DNA of 64,000 nucleotides, from the NCBI RefSeq assembly GCF_001281315.1, contig NZ_CP012479.1:992001-1056000 (forward strand). Reading direction: 5' to 3'. Below, in pieces: positions 42,141 to 50,241 of the stretch. This stretch comes from Arthrobacter sp. ERGS1:01 (lineage in GTDB: Bacteria > Actinomycetota > Actinomycetes > Actinomycetales > Micrococcaceae). The translations under genes and the position numbers were made by a program. Position 1 is the stretch's first letter; each line of letters opens with the position of its first letter. The notes beneath the pieces are model-generated. The model was not told where the DNA came from. It was given only the letters and a program-made list of their open reading frames with translations, and did no database searches.

Positions 42141-43569
42141 GGTTCCCCTCCTTGAGGTGCCGTGATTCGGCCTCGTCGTTGAATTGCAGTGCCAGGTGTG
42201 TGGCGGAGGTATCGTCTAAGCCGGCGGCTTTCAAGTCCTCGGTGAGTTCGCGATCCCACCGCGCCCGGTCCCACCAGTCCAGGACGCCGGCTGACTTTTG
42301 TGAGGCGACGACTTGGTTTTGGCGTTCGGCGAACTTGGCGAACACCGGATGCGCTGCCTTGCCGTCTTGGGGGGATGCCTGCCCGCCGATCAGGACGTTC
42401 AGTGGCGTGATCAGCTCGTCGCCACCAGTGATCGAGGGAAGGTTCTGCTTGCCTCGGCCCTCGTTGCGGGTCATCCAGGGGGCGCCGATGGCCGTTGACA
42501 TGACCGCTGCTTGTTCCTCAAAGGATCCGCGCAGCTTCGACTCGATATTGGCCTCGACGTAGACGTCCCGGGACGGTTCAAGCATCGGCACAAGCACCAA
42601 GTTGAGTAGTTGTTCCCAAGCTGCGATGTAGGGTCCCAGTGCGGGACCGTAGAGCATCTGCTTGAACGCCTTGATGTTCGCGAACGTGCCCTCACGGGCC
42701 CCGACGAGTTCCGGCGGGATGTAGTAGGAGGATGCGACCTCAATGTCGGTCAGGCGCCGCCCTTCAAGGTCGAGGGTGTCTCGCGGGCGGAACGCGTTGA
42801 CTTCCTTGTACGTCATGCCGTCCTCAAGGACCGGGGTGCCGCCCTCCTTGCCGCCGCCGCGGGTGAACGTCTTCCAGGAGGTGGCGAACCGATCGCGGGC
42901 CACATCCGAAGACCAGGGCTTTTCTCGCTCCAAAACACCCGGGATGCGGGCCCCGTTGCTCCACACCGAACGGCGGTAGCTGATCGCTTCGCGGTATTCG
43001 TCAAGGAGCTCTTTGAGGGTCAGCAGTGACGAGGTGCCGTTCGCGCCGCGGGTGGAGTAGCCGGCGTCCAGAAGGTAATCGGCCGGATCCCCTTCAAGGA
43101 TCGTCCCGTCGTCCCTGGTGATCAGCACCGTGGTGATGCGGCCCAGGAAGTCGCCCTTGAACCTCACCTGTTGGGCGGGAATGCGCACCAGCTCGTAGCC
43201 GTCGGCATGTTGGACGATCTGGGCGCAGTATTTATCGTGGAGCAGCCCGTCAATGAGCAAGGACTCCCAGAATCGGTATGCGGTAACGCCTGGCGCCCGG
43301 GAGGGCCTGTCCAGCAATTGGGCCAGTTTTCCGTCTCGGACCCTGACGCGGTCTTGATCCGACTTGCGTTCGTAGAGATGCAGCGGGGTGGACGCCGTAT
43401 TTCGGGCGATGAAGCCCACGACCTTGCGAATGGAAGGCTGATTCTTCCAGGCGGGCCCGTAGCTTGACTGGCCATCCCACTCCAGCAACGGCACGCCGGC
43501 GTCCACGATCTCCACATTGTTCGACGCAGCCCAGGACCCAAGTTCCCCCAGTGTTTGAAAGACCGCCAT
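42121..43569 (-). CDS. Portal protein (HK97 type)
   Basis: 482 residues. IRKVVGFIARNTASTPLHLY, LLIDGLLHDKYCAQIVQ, YREAISYRRSVWSNGARIPG and IPPELVGAREGTFANIKAFKQ are typical of actinophage portals. Forms the dodecameric ring for DNA packaging. The stop overlaps the protease start; the ATG overlaps the TGA of the small gene upstream. Confidence 0.92.
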   Translation of the reverse strand: MAVFQTLGELGSWAASNNVEIVDAGVPLLEWDGQSSYGPAWKNQPSIRKVVGFIARNTASTPLHLYERKSDQDRVRVRDGKLAQLLDRPSRAPGVTAYRFWESLLIDGLLHDKYCAQIVQHADGYELVRIPAQQVRFKGDFLGRITTVLITRDDGTILEGDPADYLLDAGYSTRGANGTSSLLTLKELLDEYREAISYRRSVWSNGARIPGVLEREKPWSSDVARDRFATSWKTFTRGGGKEGGTPVLEDGMTYKEVNAFRPRDTLDLEGRRLTDIEVASSYYIPPELVGAREGTFANIKAFKQMLYGPALGPYIAAWEQLLNLVLVPMLEPSRDVYVEANIESKLRGSFEEQAAVMSTAIGAPWMTRNEGRGKQNLPSITGGDELITPLNVLIGGQASPQDGKAAHPVFAKFAERQNQVVASQKSAGVLDWWDRARWDRELTEDLKAAGLDDTSATHLALQFNDEAESRHLKEGNHEDQDH

Positions 43570-43769
43570 CAGGGCACCTGCACATAACTGATCCGCGACA
43601 CCGGAACGATGACAAAACCATCCACCGGGACCGGCTGCGGGCCGTCCACGGCCGCAGCGTCACACAAGGTGACCGCCGCACGCGTCGCGGACTCCAGGAC
43701 ACCGGCGAGGGCCGTATCAGCCGTCACGACGATGACCCGTTTGCCGGTCAGAACTTTGAGTTCACGCAT
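43569..43769 (-). CDS. Small beta-barrel-like phage protein between terminase and portal, 66 residues
   Basis: MRELKVLTGKRVIVVTADTA, then VLESATRAAVTLCDAAAV and GFVIVPVSRISYVQVP. The strand pattern resembles an Sm-like small barrel. Small genes of this kind between terminase and portal are frequent in actinophages. Function unknown. Confidence 0.6.
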   Translation of the reverse strand: MRELKVLTGKRVIVVTADTALAGVLESATRAAVTLCDAAAVDGPQPVPVDGFVIVPVSRISYVQVP

Positions 43770-43788
43770 TCAGCGAGCCTCCTTCAAA

Positions 43789-45405
43789 TCACAGGACCAA
43801 CAAGTCGTGGTCTTCATAAGCGGATGTGTGGTCATCGGAGGGCAGTGTCTCCAAACCCCAGAGGGCTTCCGTCACAGCACACAGCGGGGCGACATCGACC
43901 GGGGACTTGGCACGGTTCCATACCCACACCTCGCCCAGGTCCTTCTTCACCGCGTCCTTGAGCGCCAACATCAGCGCCGGCTGATCCGTGAACCGCAAGG
44001 ACCCGTTCATGACCCGGTCAGAGAACTGGGAACACGACGAGGTCAGGTCCGTCCCCTGGCACTCGGTGACTTCCACGCCCTCTTGACGCAGATACTCAAT
44101 CAACGACGACGCGGGAGCGCCGCGGCCCTGAACAATCACCGCATCCGGTGTGAAATCCAGTCCGGAGGCAACCGTCTTAGCCACCCACTCGGTGCCATCG
44201 CGCTGAGCGATGACTTGAACCATCGGGATCCCGTCCGGGCGGTACCCGGCCACCGCCAAATAGGTTTTTCCCCGGTCATGAGAGGTATCAACCGCCAAAA
44301 CCAGTGGCGAATCGTCCGCAAAAACCGACAAATTGTCGGTGCAAGCCTCGATCTTCTCGGGCGGGAACGGCCCCTCAACATCAGCAGTCACCCACTGGCA
44401 CAGGTTTTCTGTCCGGAAAACGTACTCGGGGACACCGTCTTCACCCGGTTTACCCACCAAGGAGGCCTTGGAAGCGAGCGTTTCCTCAGTAATGAGGGCG
44501 ATACCGTTCTCATCCTCATGCCCCATCGACGGATTAGCCTGGGCCCAGCCGTCACGGTCCCAGATATCGCAGCCATCAGGGGCCGACCACTCAAACAGGG
44601 CCAGTGTGGTGTCGTGCTGGTTCGCGAACGCCTCAGCGTCCATGAGGCCGCCATCAACATACTTTTCCCAGTCCGCGATGCGGTCCAAGCCCTGTTTGCG
44701 CAAGCCGCGCAGCACATCCGACTTACCAGTGCCGGCATTGGACACCGCCAGCGTCTGCGAGGAGTACCGGGCGTTCGTCGTGTTCGTCAGCGCCGACCAG
44801 GACTCCCAATCGCGCTGCTGGCGGAGCTCATCAAAGGCCAGATCCGTCACGGACAGCCCACGGCCACCGTCATCCGAGGCGGCCTCGCACTTGTACCGGG
44901 AACCGTTCGTGAGCTCCAAGTACTTGTTGCCGTTCACGTTCGACTTATGGGCGATGTATTTGCGGGCCGCCGACCGACGCAGCGCCATCGTCGTCAGGTC
45001 AAGGATCTCCTCAGCCGCAGAGAGCTTGTGCGCGGCGCCAAGAATCAGCGGAGACTCAACCTCGGGCCCGTCCCACATCAGCATCCGCCACAACAAGCGA
45101 GTGGACATGATGAACGACTTGCCGTTCTGCCTGGACACCAGCAGCAACACCGTCTTGAACCGCAGCTTCGGGAACTCGTCATAAGAGAACGAACCCAACG
45201 CCAACTCAAGGGAATGAATCAGGAACCATTCCTGCCAAGGATGCAGACGACGGCCGGCGATCTTCGCCGCCTCGATCGCCTCAAACCCCAGCGAGGTATC
45301 AGGCGTCAGCTCACGCAACGGCTTCGTGTGGATCCGCGGAACGGTTTTACCCAGAAGCCGCTTGCTTCCGGCCTCTGCGCTTCTTGAGCTCGTCAACAGC
45401 ATCAC
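43789..45405 (-). CDS. Terminase large subunit
   Basis: 538 residues. ATPase part: HPWQEWFLIHSLEL, KTVLLLVSRQNGKS (Walker A variant), then LELTNGSRYKCEAASDDGGRG and SVTDLAFDELRQQ (Walker B DE). Nuclease part: VLAVDTSHDRGKTYLA with metal Asp, and SRVMNGSLRF-type end segment. It packages and cuts phage DNA. The start at 45405 overlaps the small subunit gene by 59 bp; a later start is possible. Confidence 0.92.
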   Translation of the reverse strand: MMLLTSSRSAEAGSKRLLGKTVPRIHTKPLRELTPDTSLGFEAIEAAKIAGRRLHPWQEWFLIHSLELALGSFSYDEFPKLRFKTVLLLVSRQNGKSFIMSTRLLWRMLMWDGPEVESPLILGAAHKLSAAEEILDLTTMALRRSAARKYIAHKSNVNGNKYLELTNGSRYKCEAASDDGGRGLSVTDLAFDELRQQRDWESWSALTNTTNARYSSQTLAVSNAGTGKSDVLRGLRKQGLDRIADWEKYVDGGLMDAEAFANQHDTTLALFEWSAPDGCDIWDRDGWAQANPSMGHEDENGIALITEETLASKASLVGKPGEDGVPEYVFRTENLCQWVTADVEGPFPPEKIEACTDNLSVFADDSPLVLAVDTSHDRGKTYLAVAGYRPDGIPMVQVIAQRDGTEWVAKTVASGLDFTPDAVIVQGRGAPASSLIEYLRQEGVEVTECQGTDLTSSCSQFSDRVMNGSLRFTDQPALMLALKDAVKKDLGEVWVWNRAKSPVDVAPLCAVTEALWGLETLPSDDHTSAYEDHDLLVL

Positions 45406-45691
45406 CCTCCGCCTTCACCTCGGCAGCAAGTGCCCTGCGCGTGGCCGGGGTTAGACCCAGTGCCTCGCAGTACCTCAAGAAAGTTGGAAGGGACGTGTTG
45501 TCGTGGACCGGAACCGTCGGCTTACGTTCCGATTCGGCGGCCTGCTCCATGGCAAGCTCCACAATCTCGTCCCAAGCGTCGATCTTCCTCGCCAAGGCAA
45601 GAGCGGCCTCCACAGTGCCAGCATCAGCCCCCACACGGTCCACGTAAGGGGCAGCAGCAATGGCTACCAAAGTGGCCTCATAAACTCCCAT
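45347..45691 (-). CDS. Terminase small subunit
   Basis: 114 residues: MGVYEATLVAIAAAPYVDRV, VEAALALARKIDAWDEIVEL, then SLPTFLRYCEALGLTPATRR and a basic KKRRGRKQ end. Same organisation as the small terminases of actinobacterial cos phages (P27-like). Ribosome site AAGGATG. The DNA just upstream is the likely packaging site. Confidence 0.8.
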   Translation of the reverse strand: MGVYEATLVAIAAAPYVDRVGADAGTVEAALALARKIDAWDEIVELAMEQAAESERKPTVPVHDNTSLPTFLRYCEALGLTPATRRALAAEVKAEGDAVDELKKRRGRKQAASG

Positions 45692-45842
45692 CGCACATCC
45701 TTAGGTATAATCACGCCCGCGGGCGTGCGGGCGACCCCGGGCCGAGCTCGCGGGGGGAGAGAACAGCTTCGCCCCGGGATCTGTCCACCCTGGGGACGGT
45801 TTGAGAGTTGACCGCCCCTACCCCCTGTGGTTCGTCGGCTGG
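45692..45842. other. Candidate cos/packaging region
   Basis: 151 bp between the HNH gene and the small terminase, with a perfect 16-bp palindrome CACGCCCGCGGGCGTG (45712-45727), several GC-rich runs (CGCCCCGGG, CGCCCCTACCCCC) and no gene. HNH, cos, TerS, TerL is the order in many cos siphoviruses. Confidence 0.45.
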
Positions 45843-46142
45843 TCAGCTCTTGAGCCATTGCCTGGAGAGTGTTCCGAGTCCGCCGGTTGGCATTTTGTTG
45901 GAGCGTTTTTGGTTGCAGAGCCGGTGCGAGGCGCGGAAGTTTGTGGGGTCTTCTGCGTGTTGGGGGTGTGTTGATCGTGGGTAGAGGTGGTCTAGTTCGA
46001 AGGCGTCTTCTTCGGGCCATTTGATGCGGTAGTCGATGGCTTGGGAGCAGAGCCAGCAGGGTTCGTTGGCTTCGGCGCATTGGGTGCGGAAGGTGGCGCG
46101 TTGTTGGCGGTAGCGTCTGCTGGTTTGTCCGTCGCCGGCCAT
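45843..46142 (-). CDS. HNH endonuclease (packaging associated)
   Basis: 99 residues. Zinc Cys pair in EPCWLCSQAI, the HNH core FELDHLYPRSTHP...DPTNFRASHRLCNQKRSNK. HNH proteins beside the terminase assist cos cleavage in HK97-like phages. Position right before the packaging region supports that role. Confidence 0.88.
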   Translation of the reverse strand: MAGDGQTSRRYRQQRATFRTQCAEANEPCWLCSQAIDYRIKWPEEDAFELDHLYPRSTHPQHAEDPTNFRASHRLCNQKRSNKMPTGGLGTLSRQWLKS

Positions 46143-46162
46143 GGTGTCACCGCCTGGTGTGG

Positions 46163-46498
46163 TTAGTGGTATCCGACGATGGCACTGTCATGGGTGTCTG
46201 CGAGGCTGGGCAGGACGGTGATCATGTCGTCGTGGCTGGTGCCGATGGGGATGATGACGAGTGCTGCCGAGTGTCCGCGGAACTCGTCTGCTCTGCGGAC
46301 GAGCCTGATCTTTCCGCCTGCGTGGAAGTCGAGTCCTTCATTGCCGTTGGTGCGGCGAATGGTGCGGGCCAGTTCTTCGCCGCTGTTGTTCAGCAGGTCG
46401 GTGAGTACGTCGTGTGGTTGCTGGGTGAGGATGACGACGTGTCCGCCTTCGTTGGCTACCTGCACGGCTTCCCGTGCGATGAATGTTGGAAGGGTCAT
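46163..46498 (-). CDS. Phage protein resembling a degenerate terminase-ATPase fragment, 111 residues
   Basis: Start at MTLPTFIAREAVQ (46498) behind TAGGAGACACC. The sequence GGKIRLVRRADEFRGHSAAL followed by VIIPIG and TVLPSLADT mirrors the stretch of terminase ATPases around G-x-I-x-F-x-x-R-...-R-G-...-A-D-x-x-x-x-D-E-x-Q, but the acidic Walker B pair is missing. It starts with helix FIAREAVQVANEGGHVVILT, like the segment before that core. Function unknown; the resemblance is my inference. Confidence 0.6.
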   Translation of the reverse strand: MTLPTFIAREAVQVANEGGHVVILTQQPHDVLTDLLNNSGEELARTIRRTNGNEGLDFHAGGKIRLVRRADEFRGHSAALVIIPIGTSHDDMITVLPSLADTHDSAIVGYH

Positions 46499-46867
46499 GG
46501 TGTCTCCTAAGTGTTCGCCCTGGTTATTGCTTCCGCTTTGCCTGAGCTGGTGGGCGGTGATTGTGTGCCTTGGCTTGCGGCTCGCGGGAACGAGTGGTGC
46601 TTTGCTTGCCGACGTTCCAAGGTCTTTCACCCAGCGCATCGGCGGTATGTCCGGCTTTCGTCGGCCACGCTTAGCTGGGAAGATGTGCCCCCTGCTGAGT
46701 GGCTGCGGGCCAGGCCGTTACGCGTATGGGGTTCGCGTCCTCGGTGGAGTTGATGGGGTGCCGCACGGGCTCTAGATGGTTGGGTCGCAGCGCAACAGCC
46801 TTGCATCTCCACCGACGAGCACGTAGCTTCAAGTCATCAAATTCGATCCAGGTCAAAGGGGAATATT
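46499..46867. other. Gap between early minus genes and the plus-strand zinc gene
   Basis: 369 bp. It holds the ribosome site of the 46498 gene and presumably the promoters of both flanking genes. A plus-strand frame (46511-46753) with CFAC is open but has no good start site. I do not call it. Confidence 0.35.
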
Positions 46868-47044
46868 ATGCGTGAAGTCTGTTCAGATTGTGGAGGCAAA
46901 CCGATTTATCGGAAAGTCGATGTCACCTCGATCGCAGACTCGACTCGGAGGTTCGAATCTGTTGCCGCGAGGTGCAGTAACTCTAAATGCCCGAACAGTG
47001 ACCCGCGCAACCTTTCGATAGATTGGGTGAAGAACATCGAATAG
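46868..47044 (+). CDS. Zinc-ribbon-like small protein on the opposite strand, 58 residues
   Basis: MREVCSDCGGKPIYRKVDVT with a second pair in ARCSNSKCPN: C-x2-C ... C-x4-C, a likely zinc ribbon. AAAGGGG site 7 bases before ATG. It is the only plus-strand gene within the minus-strand early block and has its own terminator. Composition is AT-richer than neighbours, suggesting a later insertion (a moron). Function unknown. Confidence 0.65.
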   Translation: MREVCSDCGGKPIYRKVDVTSIADSTRRFESVAARCSNSKCPNSDPRNLSIDWVKNIE

Positions 47045-47116
47045 GAGAATCTCGGCCAAGCTGTGGACGGTTGGATTGGACGCCGTGCCTTTAGGTTCAT
47101 TGCCGCTGGCAAAGAG

Positions 47117-47154
47117 AAAGGCTCGAAGCCCTTGGGGGGACGCTTCGAGCCTTT
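47117..47154 (+). terminator. Terminator after the plus-strand zinc gene
   Basis: AAAGGCTCGAAGC (47117-47129) pairs perfectly with GCTTCGAGCCTTT (47142-47154). Also suited to the convergent minus-strand transcript. Confidence 0.75.
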
Positions 47155-47226
47155 CGTCACGTCTTTCGACGCTATGTCAAAACTACGTGACAGTGTTCCC
47201 ATAGTCAAACTATTTGCCGAACGTGT

Positions 47227-48000
47227 CTACGTAGCTGCCTTGGCGTAGGTGTTGGCCTTAGTCCGGGCCCAGAGGTTGCGGACTTTTCGGATTTGGTAGA
47301 GGGGCTTGCCCAGGTGGTTTTGTCCGATTGGTGCGAGCTTCCCACGGCATGCCCATTGGCGGATTGTGGCTGGTGCGATGACGTCCATGGTGACGGGGTC
47401 GGAGATTGCTCGGCTGATTTCGGTTGCTGTGCCTTGGTGAATTCCTGCGGCTTGAAGTGCGTCGCGGCGCCAGGTGCGGGCGTCCCAGGTAGCTTTGCAA
47501 TTGGGGCATCGAGCCGTTGAATTGCCGGGGTTCGTGTAGAGCTGAGTCCCGCAGTCCTGCCCCTGGCTGTCGGTTGGGCAGGTGCCGGCGAACACTTTTC
47601 CTTCGGCTTGGCGGTCTACCATTCGATTGCGGGCCCTGGCTAAGTCATCTAGCTCCTGTGCCCAGTCATTTGCTTCTTCATGGGTTGCTAGCCATCCGGC
47701 GTGCGCCTTGGCCTTGGTGGCTAGCTTGGCCGTGTCGGTGACGTACTCGAATCGCCCTAGATCCTTATCAATGATGGTGCAGAGTCTGGACAGCAGCGAG
47801 TGGTAGTTACTACGGACTTCGCTGGCGCCGATGTGGAAGGCGTTACGTTCCTTTGGTGACACTCCGCCATTGCCAACTCCGCCTGTCTTGGCTTGCATGG
47901 TGAGTGTTATGTCGAGGTCTTTGAGGAGTTCTGGGATCCGATTGAGGTGGGTTGTGAGCCGATTCTTCAGCTGGGTGTGCTCGTAGTCCGCGGTCTGCAT
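47227..48000 (-). CDS. Phage DNA-binding protein with zinc ribbon and HTH, 257 residues
   Basis: N-terminal helical half (MQTADYEHTQLKNRLTTHLN and onward), a zinc ribbon (GTCPTDSQGQDCG ... ARCPNCKATW), then a helix-turn-helix DVIAPATIRQWACRGKLAPIG with KPLYQIRKVRNLW. Actinophage proteins with this build are annotated as helix-turn-helix DNA-binding proteins. Likely an early or late gene regulator. Confidence 0.7.
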   Translation of the reverse strand: MQTADYEHTQLKNRLTTHLNRIPELLKDLDITLTMQAKTGGVGNGGVSPKERNAFHIGASEVRSNYHSLLSRLCTIIDKDLGRFEYVTDTAKLATKAKAHAGWLATHEEANDWAQELDDLARARNRMVDRQAEGKVFAGTCPTDSQGQDCGTQLYTNPGNSTARCPNCKATWDARTWRRDALQAAGIHQGTATEISRAISDPVTMDVIAPATIRQWACRGKLAPIGQNHLGKPLYQIRKVRNLWARTKANTYAKAAT

Positions 48001-48059
48001 CAGGCGTCCTCCATAGACTTGTTTGGTTGACTTAATATTAACACGAACATACGTTCGAT

Positions 48060-48500
48060 CTAGGTGTATATTCCCCGCTTTCTAGGGGTTTTGGCGTCCT
48101 TGTTGGGTCGGGTTGGTTGCTGTTGTGTTGCGCGCCGAGCCCAGCGTGGTCGCCAGCCCAGATGGAACCGTTCCGATAGGATTCCTTCATGTCGAAGGGG
48201 CTGAGACTTATCAACGGTTGCCATTTTTGCAACACACTTCTGGCAGACGTTTTCTTCGGTCTCCTTGAATGACAGCGGCATGATGACCCGAATCAGCTTT
48301 CCGCATACCGCGGCTCTGTAGTCCCAAGTGTCTTCGACGAAAAAGGGTGCTTGCATTGCCGGCCTGCGTGCGTCGTTGTAGACCGCGTGGACTTGCCCGG
48401 GGTTGTCTTTGAGGCGTGGCGCCTTATGCCCGGTCAACGGATCCTTGGTTACTACGTAATTCGAGAGTCCAGCGGCATAGTGGATCTTTTGGTTTGTCAT
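48060..48500 (-). CDS. Unrecognised early phage protein with zinc-finger-like motif, 146 residues
   Basis: Start at MTNQKIHYAAGLSNY (48500) behind GGAGA. The centre has FVEDTWDYRAAVCGKLIRVI and ENVCQKCVAKM (C...C-x2-C). The C-terminus is basic and Arg/Pro-rich. No family recognised; similar proteins occur in Arthrobacter phages from memory. Early operon. Confidence 0.6.
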   Translation of the reverse strand: MTNQKIHYAAGLSNYVVTKDPLTGHKAPRLKDNPGQVHAVYNDARRPAMQAPFFVEDTWDYRAAVCGKLIRVIMPLSFKETEENVCQKCVAKMATVDKSQPLRHEGILSERFHLGWRPRWARRATQQQPTRPNKDAKTPRKRGIYT

Positions 48501-48574
48501 TCTGTCTCCATTCACTAGGGGGTGTGTTCATCCGAGGTCGGGCTATCCCTAACTACCGGAAGCTGATAGCTCTT

Positions 48575-48696
48575 GCTGTCCAGCCCGTGCGTTGAGTTGA
48601 AATCAACGGACGGGCTGGACAGCGTTCAACACCGCGCAGGTCAGCTGTGGTGTTGAACACCTCAACTGATTCAGGTGGGAAAATTTCCCACCTGAA
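48575..48696. repeat. Three consecutive inverted repeats
   Basis: A: 48575-48623, stem of 14 plus 6 bp with a single mismatch (GCTGTCCAGCCCGT and partner). B: 48624-48658, GTTCAACACC / GGTGTTGAAC. C: 48670-48696, a 27-base palindrome TTCAGGTGGGAAA-A-TTTCCCACCTGAA. They lie in a 252-bp gap between early genes. Confidence 0.85.
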
Positions 48697-48752
48697 AGGT
48701 CATGTCGAACCGTCCTGTCCGCAGTTCCACAATTGGCGCAATCGCCCGGTCC

Positions 48753-48953
48753 TCATGTCTTCAGCGAAGTCGCTTGTTCTCTGGCCCACGTAGCAACTTC
48801 CTCAGGGTGGTATCGGATGAGGCCGCCCATTCGGTAGAACGGCGGCCCTTTTCGAAGTGAGCGCCATGTGCCAAGCGTGCTGAGTGAAATTTGCAGGTGT
48901 ACTGACAGGTCGGCGGGAGTGAGGTACTGGGCAACATCTTCGTTCTCGAGCAT
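48753..48953 (-). CDS. Excisionase/AlpA-like helix-turn-helix protein, 66 residues
   Basis: Starts at MLENEDVAQYLTPADLSVHL behind AGGAGG. The winged-helix pattern LTPADLSVHLQISLSTLGTW ... GPPFYRMGGLIRYHPEEVATW is that of HTH_17 (MerR-like) excisionases. A second such gene lies at 54624. One may be the real Xis and the other a transcription factor. Confidence 0.75.
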   Translation of the reverse strand: MLENEDVAQYLTPADLSVHLQISLSTLGTWRSLRKGPPFYRMGGLIRYHPEEVATWAREQATSLKT

Positions 48954-49075
48954 CCGTTGACCTCCTGAGAGCTGGTGTTGAGTTCTTGTGGATGCTGGAA
49001 TCGTCCCATAGCGGCTGGGCTTTCGCAGTGAGGCGGGGCGGATTGTTGGTCGCACCCCGCCTCCTGCAATCGGGC

Positions 49076-49252
49076 CTAGCGACTGTCTGCCGCGGCGATC
49101 AGTGTGTCGGGGCTAACGTCGAGGACTCTCGCGATGGCAGGGAAGTCTCTAATGTTCAACACGCTTTGGCATTTCAGTTTCTCGCCTACGGTGCGGGCAT
49201 TTAGATGGGTGCAAGCCGCGATGTCGGCCTCGGTGACTTGCTTTGCGTTCAT
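49076..49252 (-). CDS. Small XRE-like helix-turn-helix protein, 58 residues
   Basis: MNAKQVTEADIAACTHLNAR followed by TVGEKLKCQSVLNIRDFPAI and ARVLDVSPDTLIAAA, a compact XRE fold. Its ATG overlaps the TGA of a 29-codon frame (ATGA), which itself overlaps the upstream gene, so translation is probably coupled. A longer start in the same frame is open but has no ribosome site. Confidence 0.55.
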   Translation of the reverse strand: MNAKQVTEADIAACTHLNARTVGEKLKCQSVLNIRDFPAIARVLDVSPDTLIAAADSR

Positions 49253-49338
49253 GCAGTTTTGATAACCCGGACAAGGCTCACAGACACGTGATGCTTTGGT
49301 GAGGAGAGGCTTGGGGGTGCTGTAGTAACGGTGCTCAT
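49249..49338 (-). CDS. 29-residue linking ORF
   Basis: MSTVTTAPPSLSSPKHHVSV and nine more residues, bounded by ATGA overlaps on both sides (49335-49338 and 49249-49252). Its chief role may be to carry ribosomes from the upstream gene to the HTH gene. Sequence itself is unremarkable. Confidence 0.4.
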   Translation of the reverse strand: MSTVTTAPPSLSSPKHHVSVSLVRVIKTA

Positions 49339-49580
49339 GGGTTCTCTTTCGTTGCGAGGTAGTCGATGCAGTCCCACATGGAGTCTGATCCAAGGAGGGC
49401 TATTGTTTCGCGAGTGATCCGCTTGCCGGCCTGTTCAAGGTGCTTAGGGAATTGCGGGTTGCCGTTGATCCAGGGGAGCTCTGCGATGACCTCTTCAGTT
49501 GTTCCCATGAGCAGTGCTATAGCTTTCAGACTCAGCATGGGTTCTTCATCTTTGATCATGTACAGCTTGGAGCCGCTCAT
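49335..49580 (-). CDS. Unrecognised early phage protein, 81 residues
   Basis: MSGSKLYMIKDEEPMLSLKA, then a helix-turn-helix-like IALLMGTTEEVIAELPWING, ending DSMWDCIDYLATKENP. ATG overlaps the stop of the 186-residue gene. Function unknown. Confidence 0.55.
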   Translation of the reverse strand: MSGSKLYMIKDEEPMLSLKAIALLMGTTEEVIAELPWINGNPQFPKHLEQAGKRITRETIALLGSDSMWDCIDYLATKENP

Positions 49581-50137
49581 GCCGAGAGATCCTGAAAGGG
49601 TGTGCCTCCGAGTTCGGCCATTTTCTCTCGAGGCTTGGCGCCGGTCGTCGCTTCCATGACGTCGAACGCTCCGGCCAGGATGTCGTTGGTCATGGATTTG
49701 AGAGCAGCAATGAAGACGAGACTGAGCCCGTGGGTGGTGTGGAGGGTGACCTGCTCGGCCAGAATTTCCTCAGTCTTGGCTTCGTCACCGCAGTGAGCGG
49801 CGAGACTGAAAACTAGGCCCATGGCGTCGGTCTGGATCTGATCGATGTCCATAGTCGCGGTAGGCATCCCGTTGTCATCGAGGATGATGTACATGCCCGA
49901 GGTTTCATCACTCTCAGGCGTGGGGCGTGTCCACTCGGAGGCGTCATTGCGATCAAATTCTTCCTTGAGTTTCGTTATTCCCGCCTCACTGATGAGCGGC
50001 AGGTGGCGTTCTTGGCCGTTGAATTTCACTGTGATCTCTTTCATGAGTCCCGCCGCGATGGCTTCGGGGTTTACTCGGTCACCTAGAGGTAATAGGTCGG
50101 CTTCGTCATAGGTATTGCCGTTGTGTCGGAAAGTCAT
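49577..50137 (-). CDS. Unrecognised early phage protein, 186 residues
   Basis: Start MTFRHNGNTYDEADLLPLGD (50137) behind AAAAGAG. Has KEITVKFNGQERHLPLISEA and a helical second half (FSLAAHCGDEAKTEEILAEQ). No motif recognised. Between the helicase gene and the small HTH genes. Confidence 0.55.
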   Translation of the reverse strand: MTFRHNGNTYDEADLLPLGDRVNPEAIAAGLMKEITVKFNGQERHLPLISEAGITKLKEEFDRNDASEWTRPTPESDETSGMYIILDDNGMPTATMDIDQIQTDAMGLVFSLAAHCGDEAKTEEILAEQVTLHTTHGLSLVFIAALKSMTNDILAGAFDVMEATTGAKPREKMAELGGTPFQDLSA

Positions 50138-50241
50138 TGTGAGCTCTTTTCTGGGTTGGTTGAATGGCTGGACACCGGTTCGGGTCAGCCTGTCGTGTGC
50201 TTGTTTGGCTGGGGGTACCCAGAAGTGAGTACCCCCAGGGG

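Noticed and set aside
46511..46753. 80-residue plus-strand frame with a CFAC motif
   Set aside because: GTG start without a ribosome site, no family, and located opposite the early operon promoter area. Too weak to call.
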